Shown here: positions 42,298 through 51,631 of the stretch, one piece after another | Layout of the letters: each line of letters starts with the position of its first letter | Numbering within the stretch: position 1 is the stretch's first letter | Origin: CAZYTM01 sp964649725 | GTDB lineage: Bacteria; Desulfobacterota; Desulfuromonadia; Geobacterales; Geobacteraceae | NCBI GenBank assembly: GCA_964649725.1 | Contig: CAZYTM010000008.1 | Coordinates: forward strand, 1-64,000 | Direction of reading: 5' to 3' | DNA length: 64,000 nt | Notes under the pieces: generated by a model | Told to the model about the DNA's origin: nothing | Database searches by the model: none | What the model saw: the letters and a program-made list of their open reading frames with translations, nothing else | Translations under genes and position numbers: made by a program

Positions 42298-43638
42298 ATG
42301 AAACGAACAAGAATTATCATAATGGGAGCAGCAGGAAGGGATTTCCACAACTTCAACTGCTGCTTTCGAAATGATCCCACCGTCAGGGTGGTCGCCTTTA
42401 CCGCCAGCCAGATCCCTTTCATCAGCAAACGGATTTACCCCCCCTCCCTGGCAGGCAAGTTATATCCGCACGGTATTCCGATCAGGCCGGAAGAAGAGCT
42501 GCCGGATTTGATCCGCCGCGAAAGGGTCGAACAGGTTATATTTGCCTATAGCGACCTGCCCCATCTCGAACTGATGCATATCGCTTCCAGAATCCTTGCC
42601 TGCGGTGCCGATTTCCGCCTGCTCGGCCCTGCTGCGACAATGCTGCAATGCAGGCGGCCGGTGATATCGATCTGCGCGGTCCGAACCGGTTGCGGCAAGA
42701 GTCAGGTGACCCGTTATTTTTGCGACATATTAAGGGAAGCTGGACGGCAACCGGTGGTGGTGCGGCATCCGATGCCGTACGGTGATCTTGCACGGCAGAA
42801 GGTGGAGCGTTTTGCCGCTGCTGCAGACCTGGACCGTTATGACTGCACCATTGAGGAGCGTGAAGAGTTCGAGCAGCTCCTGGAGCATGGTGCCGTGGTT
42901 TATGCCGGAGTAGATTACCATAAGATACTTAGACAGGCCGAGAAGGAAGCAGAGATCATAATCTGGGATGGCGGCAATAACGACTTCCCCTTTTTTCGCC
43001 CCGATTTTGAGATTGTCCTGGTCGATCCGCTCCGCCCCGGGCATGAGACCAGCTGGTATCCAGGTGAGATCAACCTGCGCAGGGCAGGTCTGGTGATTAT
43101 AAACAAGGTGAACGCCGCCAAGGCAGATGACATAGCAGCTGTTGAAAAAGCTGTCCGGATAGCCAATCCTACAACAATGATAATTCATACTGCATCGCTG
43201 GTAACCGTAGCAGAGCCGAGCCAGATCGAGGGGAAGCGGGTATTGGTGGTGGAGGACGGGCCTACCGTCACCCATGGTTCAATGTCAAGCGGCGCCGGCC
43301 TGGCTGCAGCAATACAGTATAATGCTGCAGCCGTAATAGATCCGCGCCCCTATCTGCATGGCTCACTATTGACTACTTTCCAACGCTATCCCCATATCGG
43401 CCCGGTTCTGCCTGCAATGGGTTACAGTCTGGAGCAGGTAAACGACCTGGCACAGACAATCGCGGCGGTACCTTGCGATCTGGTGCTGACCGCCACCCCG
43501 ATCGACCTGGCGCGGCTGGTTCAGGTGCCACAACCGATAGTCCGGGTCGACTACGGAATCGCCGAACAGTCCGATGCGCCGCTGCGCAGAGAGTTCCTCC
43601 GCTTCATCAATAATGCAGCAAAGCCACACCATCGCTGA
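42298..43638 (+). CDS. COG2403-type P-loop protein (cyclic 2,3-diphosphoglycerate synthetase-like)
   Basis: A 446-residue protein. N-terminal Rossmann-like part (RIIIMGAAGRDFHNFNCCFR); P-loop RTGCGKSQVTR around residues 125-136; further switch-like segments IIIWDGGNNDFPFFRPDFEIVLVDP and VIINKVNAAK; C-terminal ATPIDLARL. The family is annotated from archaeal cyclic 2,3-diphosphoglycerate synthetase, but bacteria rarely use that solute, so its role here is unproved. GAGG lies six bases before ATG 42298. It follows carbamate kinase by 25 bases, with the ornithine cyclodeaminase-like gene divergent. Confidence 0.8.
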   Translation: MKRTRIIIMGAAGRDFHNFNCCFRNDPTVRVVAFTASQIPFISKRIYPPSLAGKLYPHGIPIRPEEELPDLIRRERVEQVIFAYSDLPHLELMHIASRILACGADFRLLGPAATMLQCRRPVISICAVRTGCGKSQVTRYFCDILREAGRQPVVVRHPMPYGDLARQKVERFAAAADLDRYDCTIEEREEFEQLLEHGAVVYAGVDYHKILRQAEKEAEIIIWDGGNNDFPFFRPDFEIVLVDPLRPGHETSWYPGEINLRRAGLVIINKVNAAKADDIAAVEKAVRIANPTTMIIHTASLVTVAEPSQIEGKRVLVVEDGPTVTHGSMSSGAGLAAAIQYNAAAVIDPRPYLHGSLLTTFQRYPHIGPVLPAMGYSLEQVNDLAQTIAAVPCDLVLTATPIDLARLVQVPQPIVRVDYGIAEQSDAPLRREFLRFINNAAKPHHR

Positions 43639-43759
43639 ATTAGGCCAAAATAATTTGTTACCCCTCTTTTTGCCTATAGATATTCAGCTATAATTTCAGC
43701 ACATCTGATTTTATCTATATATCAATACTCAACTGCATCCCGGGTAAAGGAGTGTTGGC

Positions 43760-45661
43760 ATGGTCAATGGCGACAATAAATCTCTCATGACAGAACTGCA
43801 GCGGCGTACTCCGTTCGACCGGATGCGTGTGGAAGAGATGCACTGGCTGATCGAACACCTGGAGCAGAAAGAGTTTGCCAAAGATACTGTCATTATCGGC
43901 CCGGGTATGACCAGCTCGGCACTATACTTTATCCATAGCGGCTCGATCAACCTGGAAGCGATGGGGAGCGCCAGCGGCGAACAGAAGGTACTGGCAGAGC
44001 TGGTGGAGGGTGAGAGCTTCCCGCTGGAGGCACTGGAGGAGAACCGGCCGGTCTTCTCCACCTTTCGTGCCAAGGTCGATACTGTCTGCTACCAACTCTC
44101 CCTGGCCGACTTCGACAGTCTCAAAAAGCAGAGTACTGTTTTCGCCGAGTTCTGCAAATACCGGGCAGCAAGTTTTCTCGAACAGTCGCGACGTGTCTAC
44201 CGGCTCCACTTTTCCCACCAGAGCGAAGAGCAGCAGCGCCTCAGCTTACCCCTGTCGCTACTGATGCACCCCAAACCGTTGACCGCTTTCCATGGCAACT
44301 CTATCCGCAATATAGTAGCTGACATGTATGAACAGGATCTGGATGCCGCAGTGATAATAGATAGCGAAAACAGGCCGCTCGGCATCTTCACCATGCGCGA
44401 CCTCCTCCGCAAGGTGGTGGTGCCGGGGGGGGATCTGAACGCACCGGTGGAACTTGCCATGACCGTATCTCCTGCCACTCTCCCTATTACCGCCCTTGGC
44501 TACCAGGCAGCCATGCTCATGGCCGAAGAGGGGTTTCACCATGTCGTCCTGGAAGATGGCGGCAAACTGGCCGGGATTGTTACCGAGCGGGACCTCTTCA
44601 ACCTGCAGCGGGTCAGCCTGGCGCAGCTGAATGCCGAGATACGGACTGCTGCAGATCTGGACAGACTGAAACTCTGCTGTCGCGACATCCAGCTCCTGGC
44701 CGAGAATATGCTGGTGCAGGGTGTGACCGCCGATCAGATTACCCAGCTCATCTCCTCACTTAATGACCAGGTGATCGGCAGAACCCTCGACATGGAACTG
44801 GCCGGCACCGATTTCAGCGGTATCAAGGTCTGCTGGATCGCCCTTGGTAGTGAGGGGCGCTTTGAACAGACATTTGCCACAGACCAGGACAATGCCATCA
44901 TCTTCGAAGCAGTCAACGGCAATACGGTGGAAGAGGTGCGGCAACGGTTGCTGCCGATAGCGCTGCGAGTCAATCAGGCGCTCGACAAGGTCGGTTTTCC
45001 GCTATGTAAAGGGAACATCATGGCGAGCAATCCCGCCTGCTGCTTAAGCTATCAGGAGTGGCAGCAGAAGTTCCGCAACTGGATGGAGGCGCCTACACCA
45101 GAGGCGATTCTCAACTCCACCATCTTCTTCGACTTCCGCCATCTTTACGGTGAGCACGAACTTTCCGACCGGCTCCGCCTCTGGCTTGCCGGTGCAGCCA
45201 AAGGACAGTCCCGCTTCTTCCATCTGCTGGCGGAAAACGCCCTGCAGAGAACCCCGCCGCTCGGCTTCTTCCGCGACTTCATCGTCGATGATCACAAGGA
45301 GTACCCGAATACTATCGACATCAAGCTGAACGGTGTCACCATGTTCGTCGATGCGGCCCGCTGCTATTCCTTGGCCTCTGGTGTAACCCGGAGCAACACC
45401 AAACAGCGGCTTATGGTCGCCGGAGACCTGCGCAAATGGCCCCAGAGCGAAGTTAACGGCTGGGCCGAAGCCTTCTCCTTCCTCCAGTCGCTCCGCATCC
45501 GGCATCAGTTCGAACTGCAGCGCAACGGCAGCCAGTCCCACAACCGGATCAACCCCTATGAACTGAACAATCTCGACCGGAAGTTTTTTCTCGAAGCACT
45601 CCGTCAGGCAGGAAAGCTGCAGAAGCAGCTGAGTGCCGATTTTGCTTTGCGGGGGATGTGA
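43760..45661 (+). CDS. cNMP-binding/CBS/nucleotidyltransferase (DUF294) protein
   Basis: A 633-residue cytoplasmic protein. Domains: cyclic nucleotide-binding fold about 20-140; two CBS domains about 175-300 (AVIIDSENRPLGIFTMRDLL, HHVVLEDGGKLAGIVTERDLF); DUF294 nucleotidyltransferase-like domain 330-470 with GSEGRFEQTFATDQDNAIIF (the GSxxRxExTxxxDQD motif); DUF294 C-terminal helical domain to the end. Related to GlnD-type signal-sensing transferases; substrate unknown. AAAGGAG precedes the ATG; a TATAAT box lies near 43690. Convergent with a separate cNMP-binding gene. Confidence 0.88.
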   Translation: MVNGDNKSLMTELQRRTPFDRMRVEEMHWLIEHLEQKEFAKDTVIIGPGMTSSALYFIHSGSINLEAMGSASGEQKVLAELVEGESFPLEALEENRPVFSTFRAKVDTVCYQLSLADFDSLKKQSTVFAEFCKYRAASFLEQSRRVYRLHFSHQSEEQQRLSLPLSLLMHPKPLTAFHGNSIRNIVADMYEQDLDAAVIIDSENRPLGIFTMRDLLRKVVVPGGDLNAPVELAMTVSPATLPITALGYQAAMLMAEEGFHHVVLEDGGKLAGIVTERDLFNLQRVSLAQLNAEIRTAADLDRLKLCCRDIQLLAENMLVQGVTADQITQLISSLNDQVIGRTLDMELAGTDFSGIKVCWIALGSEGRFEQTFATDQDNAIIFEAVNGNTVEEVRQRLLPIALRVNQALDKVGFPLCKGNIMASNPACCLSYQEWQQKFRNWMEAPTPEAILNSTIFFDFRHLYGEHELSDRLRLWLAGAAKGQSRFFHLLAENALQRTPPLGFFRDFIVDDHKEYPNTIDIKLNGVTMFVDAARCYSLASGVTRSNTKQRLMVAGDLRKWPQSEVNGWAEAFSFLQSLRIRHQFELQRNGSQSHNRINPYELNNLDRKFFLEALRQAGKLQKQLSADFALRGM

Positions 45662-45669
45662 ATAGGAAA

Positions 45670-45694
45670 GGGGAGAACCGATGACGATCTCCCC
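45670..45694. terminator. Hairpin between convergent cNMP-protein genes
   Basis: GGGGAGA, 11-base loop, TCTCCCC; on the minus strand it is followed by TTTCCT. Probably stops transcription in both directions. Confidence 0.6.
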
Positions 45695-45726
45695 TCTCAT
45701 TCCAGCTCTGATTGTAATTATAATGG

Positions 45727-46386
45727 CTACGCCAGATCGATCCGCTGCACTGCATGGTACGGCACAATTGTCAGTCTGCCGGTACCGGTATCCTTCAAAA
45801 TCAGCGTATAACCGGCCGGCGAATGGTCCATCTGCAGGATACGGCCTGAGATCGAAATACCTCCGGCCAGATGCAGGGTGACCGGCCGAAGTTCCTCGCT
45901 CAATGCCATCAGGTTGAGGCGACCGGCGCCGGTCGCTTCGATACTGAAGGCGACACTCTCCCGGTACAACTCGTTGGTGGTCCGGAGTCTTACCGCCATG
46001 ATGGTCGCCAGGTTGCGATAAAATCCGGCTGCTATCTCCGGATGTTCCTTCTGCACCTTCTGAAAAGCGACCCGGGTGAGCAGATAGAACTCGCTCGACT
46101 CGGTAGTGCGCGCTCCGGCACTGCGACGGGACTGGGGATCGATGAAGCTCATCTCGCCGATGACATCGCCAGGTCCGAACGAAGCAAGGGTCCGGTCGAT
46201 ATCGGCACGGATATTCTTGTAGATATCGACCCGGCCGCTCTGGACGATCCACATCGCTTCCCCGGCATCACCTTCGTGGAACAGGTCCTCGCCACTCACC
46301 AGCATCCGCTCCTCGCAGGCACCTATTATCACCTTCACATCATCAGCCGCAAGATTCGCGAAAAGTCGCCATTTGTCCAGATCCAT
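45727..46386 (-). CDS. Cyclic nucleotide-binding domain protein
   Basis: A 219-residue protein with a Crp-like cNMP-binding domain (about 5-125: GEDLFHEGDAGEAMWIVQSGRVDIYKN, FGPGDVIGEMSFID, RSAGARTTESSEFYLL) but without DNA-binding HTH. The C-terminal 75 residues are strand-rich (VTLHLAGGISISGRILQMDHSPAGYTLILKD) and may be a small barrel. It follows the PilT-like gene by 24 bases, so it probably serves as a regulator of that ATPase or pilus retraction; this is inference. Confidence 0.88.
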   Translation of the reverse strand: MDLDKWRLFANLAADDVKVIIGACEERMLVSGEDLFHEGDAGEAMWIVQSGRVDIYKNIRADIDRTLASFGPGDVIGEMSFIDPQSRRSAGARTTESSEFYLLTRVAFQKVQKEHPEIAAGFYRNLATIMAVRLRTTNELYRESVAFSIEATGAGRLNLMALSEELRPVTLHLAGGISISGRILQMDHSPAGYTLILKDTGTGRLTIVPYHAVQRIDLA

Positions 46387-46410
46387 GTTGGCTATCCCCC
46401 CTCCGCAGCG

Positions 46411-47901
46411 CTACTGCGCTGCCTTATCATCACTCCACGGGCCGCGTACGCCGCTCCGTGTCAGCATCAAGCCAAAATCCTTCTTCTGCAACGACCGGTC
46501 GTAAGCCTCCTGCGGCTCTACAACCCCCTTCTTGACCAGATCGAAGAGGGCATCATTGAGAGTCTGCATCCCCAAACTGCGGCCGGTCTGCATAATTGAC
46601 GGGATCTGGAAGGTCTTCCCTTCCCTGATCAGGTTAGAGACGGCAACGTTAACCACCAGTATCTCCAGTGCCGCCACCCGGCCGCCACCCTTCTTCTTCA
46701 GCAGGGTCTGGGCCACCACCCCTTTCAGCGACTCCGACAGCATGGTCCTGACCTGCTGCTGCCGGTCCGGCGGGAACTGGTCGATAATCCGGTCGACAGT
46801 GGAGACCGCAGTATTGGTATGCAGGGTACCGAACACCAGGTGGCCTGTCTCGGCAGTTTCAATGGCGATCGCCACAGTCTCCAGATCACGCATCTCCCCC
46901 ACCAGGACGATGTCGGGGTCTTCCCGAAGCGCCGCCCGTAGTGCCTGTTTGAAACCCTTGGTATGGGTACTTATCTCCCGCTGGTTGATATGACACTGTT
47001 TGTCCTTATGGACGAATTCGACCGGATCTTCGATGGTGATCAGATGGTCGTCACGGTTGTCATTGATATAGTCGATCATCGCCGCCAGGGTGGTCGATTT
47101 GCCGGAGCCGGTCGGACCGGTCACTACTACCAGCCCTTTGTCGAAATCGCAGAAACTGAGCACCACCGGCGGCAGTCCAAGCTGCTCGGCAGTGAGTATC
47201 TTGGTGGGAATCTGCCTGAATACTGCGCCGATCCCGGCGATGTCGCGGAAGACGTTGCAGCGCATGCGCGACCGCTCTGCCAGTTCATAGGCAAAGTCGG
47301 TGTCGTTGGTCTCCTTGAATTCCACTATGTTCTTTTCCGGCATGATAGCGTGGATCAGCTTGGTGAGCTCTTCACAACTTATCGGACCCCGCTCCGGCAA
47401 GAAGGTCATTGAGCCGTCGACCCGCACCATAGGAGCCTTGCCGCTCTTCAGATGGAGGTCGGACGCTTTCATGTCGAGCATATGGTGGAATAGTTCATCC
47501 AGGTGGGCCGGCACCGGTCCCCCGGATGGGGTGTGGCCGGTTGCAGGAGCGGTAGCCGCAGTCGCGGCAGGTGTAGCAGAAGAGGCTGCAGCAGGCTGCT
47601 CGGATACCGGAGCTGATTTGATGCGGAGCGAATAACCTTCGGCGACTTTGGCAACATTCAGGGTGAAGGTGCCGAATGGTGAAGCGTGAGAGAAACTCCC
47701 ATCACCAGACTGCAATCGCTCAAGATAGTCCGGGATTATCTCCACCAGCAGACCGTGCAGCTGCTCGGTCACCATCGGCCGGCTCGATACCGGTCGGGAC
47801 TGACCACCGACCACCATCTCGACAACTGCTCCGGAGGTGAAGATGATCGATTCTGCACGCTGTTTCTGCATCGCTTCAAGGTAACGGTCGATTACGGCCA
47901 C
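46411..47901 (-). CDS. PilT/PilU-like twitching ATPase with N-terminal extension
   Basis: A 496-residue hexameric retraction ATPase. About 115 residues of an extra N-terminal domain and a Pro/Ala-rich linker come before the PilT core (residues about 135-480): LHLKSGKAPMVRVDG, Walker A GPTGSGKST, Asp box TIEDPVEFVH, Walker B DPDIVLVGEMRD, His box TGHLVFGTLHTNTA, and SNLIREGK in the C-terminal region. GTG 47901 has GGAGG seven bases upstream; a TTG at 47970 does not. The extension may dock regulators. It heads a two-gene unit with the cNMP protein and lies downstream of an HD-GYP gene. Confidence 0.92.
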   Translation of the reverse strand: MAVIDRYLEAMQKQRAESIIFTSGAVVEMVVGGQSRPVSSRPMVTEQLHGLLVEIIPDYLERLQSGDGSFSHASPFGTFTLNVAKVAEGYSLRIKSAPVSEQPAAASSATPAATAATAPATGHTPSGGPVPAHLDELFHHMLDMKASDLHLKSGKAPMVRVDGSMTFLPERGPISCEELTKLIHAIMPEKNIVEFKETNDTDFAYELAERSRMRCNVFRDIAGIGAVFRQIPTKILTAEQLGLPPVVLSFCDFDKGLVVVTGPTGSGKSTTLAAMIDYINDNRDDHLITIEDPVEFVHKDKQCHINQREISTHTKGFKQALRAALREDPDIVLVGEMRDLETVAIAIETAETGHLVFGTLHTNTAVSTVDRIIDQFPPDRQQQVRTMLSESLKGVVAQTLLKKKGGGRVAALEILVVNVAVSNLIREGKTFQIPSIMQTGRSLGMQTLNDALFDLVKKGVVEPQEAYDRSLQKKDFGLMLTRSGVRGPWSDDKAAQ

Positions 47902-48029
47902 GGGCAACCTCCATTGAAGAGCGTTCCGGCGGTATTTTACGAGCCAGGGGAGGAACTTGCGTATTGCCAAGGGAGTATATCGGGGAGAGCGGGCGACGTC
48001 AAGTTGAAGTTGGCGGAAATTCTTTACAA

Positions 48030-48992
48030 CTAAAATGCAATAGAAGCATCTTCGACACAGACTACCCCCTCCAGGACATCAAGCAGACGGGGGTTGAACG
48101 CTCCCTGCATCTCCTGGCGCATTATCAGCAAGGAGATGTTAGGCGGCAGAGCGCGCCGGCCGGAGCGGTCGATAGTGAGGGTGCAGTATACATCGCTAAC
48201 TGCTCCAACCTGGGCACTGCGGGAGATAGAATCCCCTTTGAGGCCGAGTGGATAACCGGTGCCGTTGTTCCGTTCATGATGGAATCTGACGATAGAGAGC
48301 GAGATGTCACTTAAGTGGGTCTTCTCCTTGAGATAGTTATACCCCTCCTCGGGATGGCGCTTGATGATATCCTGCTCACAGGGGGTCAGTTTGCCGGTCT
48401 TGTTGAGGATATCCTGGGAGATGAAAATCTTGCCAAGGTCGTGCAGCAGGGTACCGATCCCCACGTCGACCAGTTCGTCGCGAGAGAGTGAATATGCCTC
48501 GATATGGAGGAGTATGGAGAGTGCCGTCACCTGCAGGCTATGGACAAAGGTATGATAGTTATGCGACATGACCGTCTCCAGCGAGGAGAGCGCCTCCTTG
48601 TCGCTGGAGAGATATAGCAGCAGATTCTCGATAAGACGTTTACTCCGGCCGAAATCACCAACCTTCTCCGGGTTGGTGAAGATGTCGCCGACAAAGTTGA
48701 TGGAGGTCTGGTAGATGATCTTCCCCTTGGTCCGGCCATCGAAATAGCCATCCTTGAGAAGACGTTCGGCATTGTTCTCCAGATATTCGGTGATGACCTC
48801 CATGTCGCCAGGGCTGACAAAGAGGAATTCAACACTGTTGGCTATGAGCCGTTCCGCATCCTGCTTGTTGAAGTTTCGGCCATGACTCTTGTAGAGCACG
48901 TAGTTGGAACCGCTCTTTAAAAAGAGCGCGACATCAGGGAAGAGCTCCGGCTCGATACTCTCAACGGCAACAGGTACGTACAACTCACCCAT
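48030..48992 (-). CDS. HD-GYP domain protein
   Basis: A 320-residue protein with an N-terminal region of about 125 residues without receiver signature and a C-terminal HD-GYP domain (about 130-300). Metal-binding His in SHNYHTFVHSLQV, HD in LLHDLGKIFIS, and the GYP motif HHERNNGTGYPLGL. Classical members have HHExxDGxGYP; the Asp is Asn here. HD-GYP enzymes degrade cyclic-di-GMP, so it may oppose the two GGDEF proteins, though activity needs proof. It precedes the PilT-like gene by about 130 bases. Confidence 0.9.
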   Translation of the reverse strand: MGELYVPVAVESIEPELFPDVALFLKSGSNYVLYKSHGRNFNKQDAERLIANSVEFLFVSPGDMEVITEYLENNAERLLKDGYFDGRTKGKIIYQTSINFVGDIFTNPEKVGDFGRSKRLIENLLLYLSSDKEALSSLETVMSHNYHTFVHSLQVTALSILLHIEAYSLSRDELVDVGIGTLLHDLGKIFISQDILNKTGKLTPCEQDIIKRHPEEGYNYLKEKTHLSDISLSIVRFHHERNNGTGYPLGLKGDSISRSAQVGAVSDVYCTLTIDRSGRRALPPNISLLIMRQEMQGAFNPRLLDVLEGVVCVEDASIAF

Positions 48993-49130
48993 AATCTGCT
49001 CCCCGGCATTTCATTCAGTCTGGACTATTTCTAACCCTTGATACAGTTATCATATCGTCCTATTACCTGAATTCTGAAATACCGGCCTGCTACCATCCCT
49101 CGCTCCGCTTGAAATAATAGGGTGAAAATA

Positions 49131-49682
49131 CTACTGCATTATCTCTATCTTGCCTATCTTCGGCTGCGGCACCAGCGCCTTGGTCAAGGCGCTGACCCCT
49201 TCGCCGACATAGAGGGTAGCGATGAACACCACTGCAGCCAGAATAATGCCGACCGCCAGGTTGCCCTGTTTCAGATGCTCGCCGAGGCGCATCTCCGGGT
49301 TTATCTTGCGGGCCATCATGCCGAAAAGCCGGAGTGTCACAGAGACGGTAAAGACAGCAACCGCAAGTGACAGCGTCAGATGCCCAAGGGTCAAGAGCGC
49401 CGTCTGCCAAAGCGGCAGGGAGACCTCGGCAGGAGCGGCAAGGGAGAGTCTGAACATCCCGACTGCTGCCCCCAGCCCCTTTTGCAGAATCATTGCGGCT
49501 GAGACCATAATCGAGGCGACCAGTGTGCCAACGGCAACGTTCCCCTTCTTGATCTCCTCTTCCATGTCGAAATCGGGGTTAGCCTTGATGAATACCCGAT
49601 AGATGACATAGATGATCACTCCGGACATCACCACCATCAGGGCGAGTTCGAACAGGCTTACCAGCAGGCGTATCAGGAACAT
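49131..49682 (-). CDS. DUF350 membrane protein
   Basis: A 183-residue membrane protein with two DUF350 repeats (each about 60 residues): KGNVAVGTLVASIMVSAAMILQKGLG and QGNLAVGIILAAVVFIATLYVGEGVSAL, preceded by DFDMEEEIKKG and PEMRLGEHLKQG. About five membrane helices. DUF350 is unproven functionally, but often occurs with envelope-stress and polyamine-related genes. It follows the transglutaminase-like gene by 50 bases. Confidence 0.88.
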   Translation of the reverse strand: MFLIRLLVSLFELALMVVMSGVIIYVIYRVFIKANPDFDMEEEIKKGNVAVGTLVASIMVSAAMILQKGLGAAVGMFRLSLAAPAEVSLPLWQTALLTLGHLTLSLAVAVFTVSVTLRLFGMMARKINPEMRLGEHLKQGNLAVGIILAAVVFIATLYVGEGVSALTKALVPQPKIGKIEIMQ

Positions 49683-49732
49683 GGCTTCTCCTCTATTATT
49701 AATATTGCCCTGACGGGATTTTCGGGTGGGGT

Positions 49733-50830
49733 CTAGTTAGCTGCTATCGGTTCTATATTCAGACCTTTGCCGCTCCTGAGCAGTTCTGCCGTAGCTGGAC
49801 CGACCGCCCCGGGTGGAAGCCAGGCCGGACCTGCCGGCTCGATCAGCAGATAGCGCAACCCTTTGTATTCCACGTAGGCATCCCCCTTGGCAGGATTGCG
49901 CAACACCCCCATCAGATAGTGGTTAGGAACTCCGACTCCGACCATTTTCACCTTGTCCCAGTTCATCAGGATCGAGCCGAGCAGCGCGGTTTTGGTATCA
50001 CAATCACCCTTTCCCCTGGCCATGGAATCGAGGGGGGGGTAAATGCCGCCGGTCTGTCGCCCCCCTATCTCTATCGGCACGTTGTCATAAATTATGGCGG
50101 TCTGCACCAGGGAGAGTGCGGCGCTGATAATATCATCGGAGTCGTATCCACGTTTGCCGGCCATTTCGTTAAGAGAGAGTGCCACCGGTTTAAGTACTTT
50201 CACATTCCGCTTGATGATGGCCGGGATATCGGCACTGAGAATATTCCCCGGCAGCAGGACAAAACCGCGGGAGACCAGCAGATTTTTGAACCTGTTACGA
50301 TATTCGACCTTGACGGCATCCCCCATCTTGTTCAACTGCTCCTGTTTGTAACGGTTTTTCACCGCAGTCTGGTAAGCATCGTCAAGTGCCTTTTTCTGCC
50401 ACTGCTTGAGCCCCTCCAATTCTGCTTCGGTATAACCGTAACCTGCCCGGTAGGCAGAGAGTTCTTTGCTGGATATAGCAAAATTGACCTGTAAAGCATC
50501 ATTGTTGAAATTGACAAAACCATACTCAGTGGAGATTGTGCCGCCTCGCTCCTCTATCCGCTGATAGGTCTGGGCAGTAGGGTTGGCACGAGGGCGTTGC
50601 TGCGTTTCACGCCGCTTCGATCCTTTGCTGTCGCTGGAAGTGGCGCCACGCAACAATACCCCTTGCGTAGATATGAGCAGTTTCTCTTCCCAGCAGGAGG
50701 TGAAATAGGCCGAAGCCAACAGCGAAAAGAGCGCCACCAACCCCCAGGTTGTAGCAGTAGCTGCACTGTTCATGCAGAGGTGAGGATCAGCCGATCCAAT
50801 GTAATCTTCTACTGGCGGTAGTCTCTTCAT
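49733..50830 (-). CDS. Transglutaminase-like protein, membrane anchored
   Basis: A 365-residue protein. A hydrophobic segment at 27-45 (TWGLVALFSLLASAYFTSC) anchors or exports it. A Ser/Lys-rich linker leads to a transglutaminase-like cysteine-protease fold: GKGDCDTKTALLGSIL (Cys), VGVPNHYLMGVL (His) and YLLIEPAGP (third residue Glu). Members cross-link or cleave peptide or polyamine substrates in the periplasm. Immediately upstream of DUF350, a combination that suggests envelope work; inferred. Confidence 0.78.
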   Translation of the reverse strand: MKRLPPVEDYIGSADPHLCMNSAATATTWGLVALFSLLASAYFTSCWEEKLLISTQGVLLRGATSSDSKGSKRRETQQRPRANPTAQTYQRIEERGGTISTEYGFVNFNNDALQVNFAISSKELSAYRAGYGYTEAELEGLKQWQKKALDDAYQTAVKNRYKQEQLNKMGDAVKVEYRNRFKNLLVSRGFVLLPGNILSADIPAIIKRNVKVLKPVALSLNEMAGKRGYDSDDIISAALSLVQTAIIYDNVPIEIGGRQTGGIYPPLDSMARGKGDCDTKTALLGSILMNWDKVKMVGVGVPNHYLMGVLRNPAKGDAYVEYKGLRYLLIEPAGPAWLPPGAVGPATAELLRSGKGLNIEPIAAN

Positions 50831-50934
50831 CGGTCAACCTTCGCAACTGGTAAGGCCTGGCAACTTTTACCAGTGTCTGTCATGGTAACGGGAAAGAAGC
50901 TGCTTGTCAAACGAGATGGCTGTTCATCAACCAG

Positions 50935-51534
50935 TCATGGCCAAATATCCACAGTCGGCATGGTCATCTCCTGGCGCTCGATAGCCTTTAGCCAGCAATT
51001 CTGATCGCGATGTGCCAACCGTTCACTTCTGTGCCGCTCAATCTTCCGGACAAATACGGCATAGTCACCATTAGTGAAGTGGATCACCCGTCCTTTGTCG
51101 CCACCCAGATCGTTTCCGACCAGAGGTATATTCTCATTTGCCAGAAATTCCAGGATAAAGCGGCAGTTGACCTGGCCGACACAATAAAAATTACCTACCT
51201 CTTCCGACTGGACAAGGATGGTTGCTCCGCCAAACGCTTTTGCCCGGAGTCTGTTCCGCTGCGCCCCGAGGCGCATCATCTCGTTGACAAGCAGTTCCAT
51301 GGCATGAACACCGAAACGGCCCGCTTCAGAGATGGCAATCGGCAGATCACGTGAGTAGCGACGGTTCCCGAGAAGAAAGTGGTTCATCCCGACAATCTGC
51401 TTGACCGGGTCATAAAGACAAGCGGCAATGCAGGAACCAAGGAGGGTGGAAATGGTAACCGGCTCGTCCGATGCATAATATTCTCCAGGCTCAAGATGCA
51501 CCCGCTTGAATCTGCCCAAAGTCTCGATTTTCAT
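50935..51534 (-). CDS. cheD: CheD, chemoreceptor glutamine deamidase
   Basis: A 199-residue protein: catalytic Cys in STLLGSCIAACLYDP, His in GMNHFLLG and the Thr/Gly pocket in AKAFGGATI. CheD deamidates Gln residues on chemoreceptors and, in some bacteria, works with CheC. ATG 51534 has CAGGTG upstream. It stands alone; CheY at 21322 is the only other chemotaxis-like gene. Length is slightly more than the usual 160-170 residues, because of a C-terminal tail (RHRSERLAHRDQ...). Confidence 0.93.
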   Translation of the reverse strand: MKIETLGRFKRVHLEPGEYYASDEPVTISTLLGSCIAACLYDPVKQIVGMNHFLLGNRRYSRDLPIAISEAGRFGVHAMELLVNEMMRLGAQRNRLRAKAFGGATILVQSEEVGNFYCVGQVNCRFILEFLANENIPLVGNDLGGDKGRVIHFTNGDYAVFVRKIERHRSERLAHRDQNCWLKAIERQEMTMPTVDIWP

Positions 51535-51631
51535 CAAGCACCTGCTGAAATAATTTTTCTGTCTGAAACGTATTGCCTCAAAGTATATCCCCAGCTGCTT
51601 CAGATTCAATCAATCTACCGAGGATACCAAT

